Source: Knoellia remsis (GTDB lineage Bacteria; Actinomycetota; Actinomycetes; Actinomycetales; Dermatophilaceae). From it: DNA of 64,000 bases. The position numbers and the translations under genes are program-made. The stretch covers positions 62,001 through 126,000 of the forward strand of contig NZ_PVTI01000004.1 in the NCBI RefSeq assembly GCF_003002895.1, written 5' to 3'. This document shows, piece after piece, positions 58,396 to 64,000 of the stretch; positions within the stretch are counted from its first letter, which is position 1, and each line of letters starts with the position of its first letter. The notes under the pieces are model-generated. The model searched no databases and was not told where the DNA came from. It saw nothing but the letters and a program-made list of their open reading frames with translations.

Positions 58396-59559
58396 TCACC
58401 GCGCAGGGGACCACGTCCGGGCGACCCGCGCCGCCCGGGCCCGCAGCGTCCCCACGGGGTCGAGGAGCGCCGCGTCGACCTCAGCGGGAGTCTCGGCGAC
58501 GGCATACGTGCCGCTGATCCCGAGTCCCATCGTCTCGCGGCGGCCCACGAGCACCTGACCCGCGATGACGACGCTCGGGAGCCCCGCCTCGAGGGCCGCT
58601 TCGGCGACGCCCGCCGCGACCTTGCCGCGAAGGCTCTGCCAGTCGAAGCTGCCCTCACCCGTGACGACGAGGTCGCTGCCCCGCAGGACGTCGCGGAAGC
58701 CCACCGTGTCCAGGACGAGCTCGACACCGCTGACCCGGCGCCCGCCGAGCAGGTAGAGCGCGTAGCCGAGACCGCCCGCGGCGCCCGCTCCGGGCTCCTT
58801 GTCGAGCCGCCGCGGCGCTCCGGTGAGCAGGTCGGTCGGGACGGGGAGCGTGCGCGACACGATCTCCGTGAACCGGCCGAGCGCGCCCTCGAGCTCTTGG
58901 GCGACCTCCGGCGAGGCGCCCTTCTGCGGACCGAAGACGGCACTCGCGCCCTGCAGTCCCAGCAGCGGGTTGTCGACGTCGGTCGCGAGCACGAGGTCGA
59001 CCCCGGCGAACTCCTCACGCAGGGCGAGCAGCCCGCTGAGTGCGTCGTCGGGGGCGCCGGCCAGCGCTCGTCCGCCCCGGGCGAGGTGCTCCTCGGGGCC
59101 GGCGCCGAGGGCGGCGAGCAGGCCTGCTCCCCCGTCGTTGGTGCCGCTGCCGCCGAGACCGACGACGATGCGCCGCGCACCTTCGGCCAGCGCCGCGCGG
59201 AGCAGCTGCCCCACGCCCCACGTGCTCGTGAGGGCGGGGTCGCGCTCGTCCGGCCCGAGGAGGTGCAGCCCGGCCGCCTGCGCGGACTCGACGTATGCCG
59301 TCCGCTCGCCGTCGCGGTCGACCACGAGGACCGCTGCGGGCACCTCGCGACCCACGGGGTCGCTCACCGTGACGGCCACGGTCTCCCCCTCGACCGCTCG
59401 GGCGAGGACGTCGAGGAAGCCGGGCCCGCCGTCCGAGAGCGGCAGGAGCGTGAGGGTGTCGTGCGGGGCCGTGTCGTGCCAGCCGGCGGCCATGGCCTCG
59501 GCCGCCTGGGTGGCGGTCAGCGTGCCGGTGAAGCAGTCGGGGGCGATGACGACGTGCAC
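58396..59559 (-). CDS. Glycerate kinase
   Basis: A 387-residue enzyme of the GarK/GlxK family, phosphorylating D-glycerate. Seen: VVIAPDCFTGTLTATQAAEA at the N-terminus, LPLSDGGPGFLD, VGLGGSGTNDGGAGLLAALG, GASAVFGPQKGASPE, and VTGEGSFDWQSLRGK. GTG 59559 is chosen because TAGCGT lies 7 nt upstream; the longer frame to 59742 has no similarity. Upstream of erpA on the same strand, 137 bp apart. Confidence 0.9.
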   Translation of the reverse strand: MHVVIAPDCFTGTLTATQAAEAMAAGWHDTAPHDTLTLLPLSDGGPGFLDVLARAVEGETVAVTVSDPVGREVPAAVLVVDRDGERTAYVESAQAAGLHLLGPDERDPALTSTWGVGQLLRAALAEGARRIVVGLGGSGTNDGGAGLLAALGAGPEEHLARGGRALAGAPDDALSGLLALREEFAGVDLVLATDVDNPLLGLQGASAVFGPQKGASPEVAQELEGALGRFTEIVSRTLPVPTDLLTGAPRRLDKEPGAGAAGGLGYALYLLGGRRVSGVELVLDTVGFRDVLRGSDLVVTGEGSFDWQSLRGKVAAGVAEAALEAGLPSVVIAGQVLVGRRETMGLGISGTYAVAETPAEVDAALLDPVGTLRARAARVARTWSPAR

Positions 59560-59566
59560 GTGCCGA

Positions 59567-59572
59567 ACGCTA
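59567..59572 (-). promoter_or_regulatory. -10 element of the glycerate kinase gene (leaderless)
   Basis: TAGCGT on the minus strand, then TCGGCAC, then GTG 59559. It overlaps the stop of the secreted-protein gene upstream (59570). Confidence 0.45.
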
Positions 59573-60121
59573 TCGCCTCCCCCGTCGCAGCTCGTGAGCG
59601 CTCGTGGCCATGTTCGGCAAGGCTGCCGCGTCGAACCGGTTCTCGTCGAGGGTGATCGACACCCCGACACCGGGTCGCAACAGCCAGAAGACCTGGTCCT
59701 TCGCGAGCCACGCCTGGTCCCCGGCGATGAGCACCGGCTCATAGACGGCCTCGTCCGCGGGCCGCTCCTGCCATGGCACGAGCCAGTCGTGCAGGGCCAC
59801 CGCGGAGGTGAAGCGCTCGGCGCGCACGACCGTGACCGACAGGTCGACGGCAGTGCCGCCGTCAGGGCCGGCGGACTCCCAGACGCCGGTCGTGATCGCG
59901 ACCCCGTCGTCCTCGGAGTCGAAGACGCTCAGCTCCCCCAGGCCCTCGGGCAGGCCTGGGAACGCGACGCCGCCCACCTCCGCTGCCGAGCGGCTGGGCG
60001 GTACGGCGATCGAGGCCGTCGTCCTCGTGGTCTCGGGTCGCGCGACTGCCGCCGAGGCGGCGCCGGTGGTGGCCAGCAGGACGCACGTCATGGCGAGTGC
60101 AGTTCGAATGATTCGACTCAT
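59570..60121 (-). CDS. Small secreted protein of unknown function
   Basis: A 183-residue exported protein. The signal peptide covers about residues 1-25 (MSRIIRTALAMTCVLLATTG, cleavage near AASAAVA). The mature part has mixed alpha/beta character with several Trp residues (VWESAGPDGG, ALHDWLVPWQ, VFWLLRPG) and no Cys. No family recognised. ATG 60121 has AAGGAG upstream. It is divergent from the M15 peptidase gene, with 227 bp between the starts in which I see no convincing operator. Confidence 0.6.
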   Translation of the reverse strand: MSRIIRTALAMTCVLLATTGAASAAVARPETTRTTASIAVPPSRSAAEVGGVAFPGLPEGLGELSVFDSEDDGVAITTGVWESAGPDGGTAVDLSVTVVRAERFTSAVALHDWLVPWQERPADEAVYEPVLIAGDQAWLAKDQVFWLLRPGVGVSITLDENRFDAAALPNMATSAHELRRGRR

Positions 60122-60348
60122 CAGGATCTCCTTGGATGCAGTTCGGTGGGTTGCGGCCACCCTGATGCGCCGTGCCTCCCCGCCGCCACCACCGCTCGCC
60201 GACCCTGTGGATGACGACCCACGAACCCTGCGCCTGTGGACAACGGCCGAGCGTGCAGAACGGGCCCGGCGGCACGGGAACGGTGGCGGAATCGAGAGAT
60301 CGGTGGTTCGCTGCGAAGGTTCGCCATTCGCCCGCTGGAGGAGCCATC

Positions 60349-61038
60349 ATGCGCCTGCGCACCACCGTCACCGCCCTGCTCACCGCCGTCCTCGCCGCCG
60401 GCACCGCCGCGTCAACCGCGGCGTCGGCTGCCGACATCCCGGAGCGCTCGCTGCCGCCGGGCAAGGGCTTCCATGCCGTCATCCGGCCCGTCGACGACGC
60501 GACGCGGGCCACGATGATCGGCGTCTCGTGGAAGCCGGGCTGCCCCGTGCCGATCGAGGACCTGCGGATCATCGACATGACCTATCGCGGCTTCGACGGC
60601 GAGGACCACGTCGGACAGCTCATGGTTCACGAGGACATCGCCCGCGACACCATCAACGCCTTCCGAGTGCTCTACCGCGAGGGGTTCCCGATCCGCCGGA
60701 TGGAGCTCATCGAGAACTACGGCGGCGACGACGACGCGTCGATGGCCGCCGACAACACCTCGGCCTTCAACTGCCGCGCCATCACCGGCGGCACGCGCTA
60801 CTCGGTGCACTCCTACGGCAAGGCCATCGACATCAACACGATCGAGAACCCCTACGTCAAGGGCACCCTCGTCCTACCGCCGGCCGGTGCCGAGTTCCTC
60901 GACCGCACCGACGTCCGCCCGGGGATGCTCGTCGACGGCAGCGCCGAGGTCGAGGCGTTCACGAGCCGCGGCTTCGACTGGGGCGGTCACTGGACGACGC
61001 TGAAGGACTACCAGCACATGGAGATCCCCCGCACCTGA
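60349..61038 (+). CDS. Secreted M15-family peptidase (D-Ala-D-Ala carboxypeptidase-like)
   Basis: A 229-residue exported zinc peptidase. Signal peptide about 1-28 (MRLRTTVTALLTAVLAAGTA, ASAADI). The M15 zinc site is in SVHSYGKAIDINTI (His, Asp) and DYQHMEI (His), with the catalytic Glu/Asp region GFDWGGHW between. It resembles Peptidase_M15_4 enzymes acting on cell-wall peptides. ATG 60349 has GGAGGAG at 60337-60343. Confidence 0.85.
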   Translation: MRLRTTVTALLTAVLAAGTAASTAASAADIPERSLPPGKGFHAVIRPVDDATRATMIGVSWKPGCPVPIEDLRIIDMTYRGFDGEDHVGQLMVHEDIARDTINAFRVLYREGFPIRRMELIENYGGDDDASMAADNTSAFNCRAITGGTRYSVHSYGKAIDINTIENPYVKGTLVLPPAGAEFLDRTDVRPGMLVDGSAEVEAFTSRGFDWGGHWTTLKDYQHMEIPRT

Positions 61039-61139
61039 TCCGAGAGGTTCTCACTCTGGCGCGGTGTCGGACCTCGGGAGGAGAGTGTGGACCGGGCCCG
61101 CCGCCCGGTGCGGCCCGCACCCTCCCGAGAGGACCCGTC

Positions 61140-61511
61140 ATGCCGCACGGCGACATCACCCACGTGGACATCCCGGTCAGCGACCTGGAGCGAGCCACCG
61201 ACTTCTACTCCACCCTCTTCGGCTGGCAGATCGCCGAGATCCCCGGCTTCGAGGGCTACCCCATGTGGCAGGCCCCCAACAAGATCAGCGGCGGCGGCCT
61301 CGCTCCGCGCGAGGGCGACTTCACCCAGCCCCGGTCCTACGTCGAGGTCGACTCGATCGAGGAGACGCTCGCGAAGGCCACCGAGAAGGGCGCCACCGTC
61401 GTCATGGACAAGCAGCCGATCTCGGAGACGAGCTGGTGGGCCATCTTCGACGACCCGGACGGGAACCGCATCGGGCTCTACGAGGGCACCACGGACACCC
61501 TGCAGCAGTGA
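61140..61511 (+). CDS. VOC-family (glyoxalase-like) protein
   Basis: A 123-residue single-repeat-pair vicinal-oxygen-chelate protein: ITHVDIPVSDLERATDFYST, LFGWQIAEIPGFEGYPMWQA and IFDDPDGNRIGLYEGT. The metal-ligand set (His8, Glu near the C-terminus) is partly present; the reaction is unknown. ATG 61140 has GAGAGGA upstream. Followed by a strong hairpin. Confidence 0.8.
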   Translation: MPHGDITHVDIPVSDLERATDFYSTLFGWQIAEIPGFEGYPMWQAPNKISGGGLAPREGDFTQPRSYVEVDSIEETLAKATEKGATVVMDKQPISETSWWAIFDDPDGNRIGLYEGTTDTLQQ

Positions 61512-61530
61512 GCCGACCCCGGCCTCGGGG

Positions 61531-61587
61531 CTGCGTGCGTCTGCGTGGATGGTCGAGAACCTGACCATCCACGCAGACGCAACGCAG
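61531..61587. terminator. Long hairpin after the VOC gene
   Basis: 61536-61554 pairs perfectly with 61563-61581 (19 bp, 8-nt loop), and CTGCG/CGCAG extends the stem past one bulged A. Likely terminator. Confidence 0.75.
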
Positions 61588-61631
61588 GAGCGCAGGGTGA
61601 GCGGCCGGCATACGGACGGTCGGTCACGGCC

Positions 61632-61637
61632 TACGAT
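61632..61637 (+). promoter_or_regulatory. -10 element of nadA (leaderless)
   Basis: TACGAT, then CGAACC, then GTG 61644. No NrtR- or NadR-type palindrome is evident next to it. Confidence 0.5.
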
Positions 61638-61643
61638 CGAACC

Positions 61644-62837
61644 GTGACGACGACGCCAGCCGCACCGCTCCCCCTCCTCGTCCTCGGCCAGGGCCGCGAC
61701 CTGCGCACCGAGCGCGGGGTCGAGTGCCCGGGCGACCTGCCCGCGCCCTCCGACCCCGACCTCGTCGCGCGTGCCCGTGCGGCCAAGGCGGCGCTCGGCG
61801 ACAAGGTCTTCGTCCTCGGGCACCACTACCAGCGCGACGAGGTCATCGAGTTCGCCGACGTCACCGGCGACTCCTTCAAGCTCGCCAAGGAGGCGGCCGC
61901 GCGGCCCGAGGCGCCGTGGATCGTCTTCTGCGGCGTGCACTTCATGGCCGAGTCCGCCGACATCCTCACCAGCGACGACCAGACCGTCATCCTCCCCGAC
62001 CTCGCCGCCGGGTGCTCGATGGCCGACATGGCCGCGATCGCCCAGGTCGAGGACTGCTGGGAGCAGCTCACCGAGGCCGGCGTCGCGGACGTCACGGTCC
62101 CGGTGACATACATGAACTCCTCGGCCGCGATCAAGGCGTTCACCGGCCGGCACGGCGGCACGATCTGCACGTCCTCCAACGCGAAGACGGCGTTGACGTG
62201 GGCGCTCGACGAGCACGGCGGGGTCGGCGGCGAGGGCAAGGTGCTCTTCCTCCCCGACCAGCACCTCGGGCGCAACACGTGGGCGCGCGACCTCGGCGGC
62301 GCACTCGACGACTGCGTCGTGTGGGACCCGCACAAGCCGATGGGCGGGCTCACGGTGGAGCAGCTGCGCGACGCCCGGATGATCCTGTGGCGCGGGCACT
62401 GCTCGGTGCACGGGCGGTTCACCGTCGAGGCGGTCGAGGCGGCCCGGCGCGAGATCCCCGACGTGAGGGTCATCGTCCACCCCGAGTGCCGTCACGAGGT
62501 CGTCGAGCTTGCCGACGAGGTCGGGTCGACCGAGAAGATCATCAAGACCATCGCGGCCGCGCCCGACGGCACGGCGTGGGCGGTCGGCACCGAGCTCAAC
62601 CTCGTGCAGCGGCTCGCCAAGGAGTTCCCCAAGCAGCGGATCGCCTTCCTCGAGAAGAACGTCTGCTACTGCTCGACGATGAACCGCATCGACCTGCCGC
62701 ACCTCGTGTGGGCGCTCGAGTCGCTCGTCGAGGAGCGCGTCGTCAACCCGATCCGCGTCGACGAGCAGGTCGCCGCCGACGCCCGCCGAGCGCTCGACCA
62801 GATGCTTGCCCTCCCCGGCGAGACCAGCAAGGACTGA
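61644..62837 (+). CDS. nadA: Quinolinate synthase
   Basis: [4Fe-4S] enzyme condensing iminoaspartate with DHAP to quinolinate for NAD synthesis. 397 residues. Seen: LGHHYQRDEVIEFADVTGDS, FCGVHFMAESADIL (first cluster Cys), YMNSSAAIKAF, VWDPHKPMGG, HPECRHEV and ENVCYCSTMNRIDLP (last cluster Cys). GTG 61644 follows TACGAT by 6 nt; no nadB or nadC is adjacent. A large hairpin lies 53 bp after the stop. Confidence 0.94.
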   Translation: MTTTPAAPLPLLVLGQGRDLRTERGVECPGDLPAPSDPDLVARARAAKAALGDKVFVLGHHYQRDEVIEFADVTGDSFKLAKEAAARPEAPWIVFCGVHFMAESADILTSDDQTVILPDLAAGCSMADMAAIAQVEDCWEQLTEAGVADVTVPVTYMNSSAAIKAFTGRHGGTICTSSNAKTALTWALDEHGGVGGEGKVLFLPDQHLGRNTWARDLGGALDDCVVWDPHKPMGGLTVEQLRDARMILWRGHCSVHGRFTVEAVEAARREIPDVRVIVHPECRHEVVELADEVGSTEKIIKTIAAAPDGTAWAVGTELNLVQRLAKEFPKQRIAFLEKNVCYCSTMNRIDLPHLVWALESLVEERVVNPIRVDEQVAADARRALDQMLALPGETSKD

Positions 62838-62889
62838 GCCCGCGACGGGGCCCCGCGGCGCCTGCTCCTCGGGGGTTCTCTGGTTTCAC

Positions 62890-62936
62890 ATCGATGGCCT
62901 ATAGGTACGTAGGACACGTACCTATAGGCCATCGAT
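62890..62936. terminator. 47-bp perfect inverted repeat (21-bp stem)
   Basis: 62890-62910 pairs without mismatch with 62916-62936 over AGGAC. Each arm holds the smaller palindromes ATCGAT and CCTATAGG and is far more AT-rich than the surroundings. It sits between nadA (ends 62837) and the converging gene ending at 63020. It may act as a terminator, but composition and symmetry are unlike the other terminators here. Confidence 0.6.
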
Positions 62937-63019
62937 CTGTCGAGCGGGTTGGTCCCAGCCGCGGAGGGTCCTGAGGGCGACTGCCGCTGCGGAGCCCGCG
63001 TCCGCGGGCCTAGCGAAGG

Positions 63020-64000
63020 TCAGACGCGGACCAGGCCGTCGGCGCCGACGAGCGGGTTGTTCGCCGGGTCGACCCGCTCCCCCTCCGGGGGCGGGCCGGG
63101 AGGCGTGCCGTCACCGAACGGCCGGCCACCGAGCGCCTCCCGCCCGTGCGGCTCCGCCCAGTTCGTGAGGTCCGGCCCGAGGGGCACGACGCCGGTCGGG
63201 TTGATGTCGCGGTGGACCTCGTAGTAGTGGCTCTTGATCTGGGCGAAGTCGGTCGTGTCCCCGAAGCCCGGCGTCGTGAAGAGGTCGCGCGCGTAGGCCC
63301 ACAGCACCGGCATCTCGGACAGCTTGGACCGGTTGCACTTGAAGTGGCCGTGGTAGACCGCGTCGAAGCGCGCGAGCGTCGTGAAGAGCCGCACGTCGGC
63401 CTCGGTGATCGTGTCGCCGACGAGGTAGCGCTGGTCGGCGAGGCGCTCCTCGAGCCAGTCGAGCGCGGTGAAGAGCCGTTCGTATGCCGCGTCGTAGGCG
63501 GCTTGCGTCCCGGCGAACCCGCAGCGGTACACGCCGTTGTTGACCTCGGTGTAGACGCGCTCGTTGACCTCGTCGATCTCGGCCCGCAGCTCCTCGGGGT
63601 AGAGGTCCGGCGCGCCGTCACGGTGGAACCGGGTCCACTGCGTCGAGAGGTCGAGGGTGATCTGCGGGAAGTTGTTCGTCACGACTCCCCCGCTCGGCAC
63701 GTCGACGATGGCCGGCACGGTGATCCCCTTGGGGTAGCCGGGGAACCGCTTCTCGTAGGCGTCCTTGAGCCGCGGGATGCCCAGCACCGGGTCGACCTCG
63801 CCCGGGTCGAGGTCGAAGGTCCAGCTGTTCGCGTCGTGGGTCGGCCCGCAGATGCCCATCGAGATGGCGTCCTCGAGCCCGAGGAGCCGGCGCACGATGA
63901 TCGCGCGGTTCGCCCACGGGCAGGCGCGGGCGACGACGAGCCGGTAGCGGCCGGCCTCGACCGGCCACTGCTCACCACCGTCGGTGATGCGGTCCTCGAT
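63020..64000 (-). CDS. Glutathionyl-hydroquinone reductase-like GST family protein, 5' end outside window
   Basis: The frame is open to base 64000, so the N-terminus is missing; 326 residues are present. ARACPWANRAI has the Cys-Pro-Trp active site of the xi-class GST / glutathionyl-hydroquinone reductase family. WTFDLDPGEVDPVLG, VPAIVD, NNFPQITLDL and the C-terminal helical domain (FGDTTDFAQIKSHYYEVHRD) also fit. Actinobacteria generally use mycothiol rather than glutathione, so the physiological thiol is uncertain. Confidence 0.85.
   Translation of the reverse strand: MEDRITDGGEQWPVEAGRYRLVVARACPWANRAIIVRRLLGLEDAISMGICGPTHDANSWTFDLDPGEVDPVLGIPRLKDAYEKRFPGYPKGITVPAIVDVPSGGVVTNNFPQITLDLSTQWTRFHRDGAPDLYPEELRAEIDEVNERVYTEVNNGVYRCGFAGTQAAYDAAYERLFTALDWLEERLADQRYLVGDTITEADVRLFTTLARFDAVYHGHFKCNRSKLSEMPVLWAYARDLFTTPGFGDTTDFAQIKSHYYEVHRDINPTGVVPLGPDLTNWAEPHGREALGGRPFGDGTPPGPPPEGERVDPANNPLVGADGLVRV

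Larger units (their letters stand above)
64..63488. repeat. Dispersed heptamer GGCATAC/GTATGCC, about 50 copies
   Basis: Counted by eye at about 50 sites, in both orientations roughly equally, within genes in several reading frames and between genes (for example 64-70, 1894-1900, 4364-4370, 10041-10047, 10063-10069, 21873-21879, 21884-21890, 43884-43890, 63482-63488). At this base composition about six copies would be expected. Often extended to CGGCATACG or GTATGCCGTCC. Confidence 0.6.

Noticed and set aside
62666-62974. Short frames on both strands across the 47-bp palindrome, both giving MAYRYV-type starts
   Set aside because: The matching peptides arise only because the DNA is a perfect inverted repeat; no ribosome sites.
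1-64000. Prophage, integrative element, transposon or attachment site
   Set aside because: No integrase, transposase, phage structural gene, tRNA gene or flanking direct repeat of that kind was found.

Overview
The window is about 64 kb of chromosomal DNA with very high G+C. Gene content, codon use and gene order point to an actinobacterium, probably of the order Micrococcales and plausibly the family Intrasporangiaceae; the family is an inference. There are no rRNA or tRNA genes, insertion sequences, CRISPR arrays or prophage genes. From about 12.1 kb rightwards the gene order follows the Mycobacterium tuberculosis stretch Rv2172c to Rv2205c (metF, idsA, Rv2175c, pknL, aroG, plsC, ArsA-type ATPase, SRPBCC, fadD15, DEDD/GIY-YIG nuclease, trpD, ctaE-qcrCAB, ctaF, ctaC, adoK, erpA, glycerate kinase), with species-specific insertions.

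Layout. 1-2.9 kb: parE (cut by the left edge) and two small conserved genes. 2.9-10.8 kb, minus strand: DUF3040, dinB, a methyltransferase, a DUF1801 gene, then the SOS-controlled DUF6504 / HEPN / dnaE2 operon behind a perfect LexA box. 10.9-12.1 kb: a YbaK-type deacylase and an NTF2-like gene. 12.1-19 kb: metF diverging from idsA, an Rv2175c-type DNA-binding protein, a LysM/SLT wall hydrolase coupled to a PASTA kinase, and an EamA transporter. 19-27.8 kb: a 13E12-type HNH gene, a DUF4375-like gene, ltaE-aroG, a two-component system and plsC. 27.9-31.4 kb: a secreted protein behind a CRP-like site, then a four-gene stressosome cassette. 31.4-35.3 kb: a nuclease/phosphatase, ROK glucokinase, a Cys-motif protein, an ArsA-type ATPase and an SRPBCC protein. 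35.4-40.1 kb: acyl-CoA ligase, GT-C-like membrane protein, HExxH lipoprotein and a small four-Cys protein. 40.2-43.8 kb: DEDD/GIY-YIG nuclease, RAM-domain protein, trpD and a degenerate receiver. 43.9-52.5 kb: the respiratory bcc-aa3 genes (ctaE-qcrCAB on plus, ctaC-ctaD-ctaF on minus) flanking a DUF167 gene and a metallopeptidase gene. 52.5-64 kb: a lysine-free cysteine-desulfurase relative with tusA, aat-adoK, a PadR/HAAS pair, a Tat-secreted protein, erpA, glycerate kinase, two secreted proteins, a VOC protein, nadA and a glutathionyl-hydroquinone-reductase-like gene (cut by the right edge).

The most unusual element is the stressosome cassette at 28.7-31.4 kb. Its first gene fuses an ECF-type sigma factor, an HxxxCxxC anti-sigma zinc-finger segment and an RsbT-like kinase in one polypeptide. 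It is followed by RsbR, RsbS and a stand-alone RsbU N-terminal domain, all with overlapping stop and start codons. There is no PP2C phosphatase, RsbV or RsbW in the window, so the sigma factor may be controlled directly by capture on, and release from, the stressosome.

Three patterns run across the window. Many genes begin 6-7 nt after a TANNNT -10 element, implying leaderless mRNAs. The 7-mer GGCATAC/GTATGCC occurs about 50 times, far above expectation. Operons repeatedly use ATGA or GTGA overlaps.
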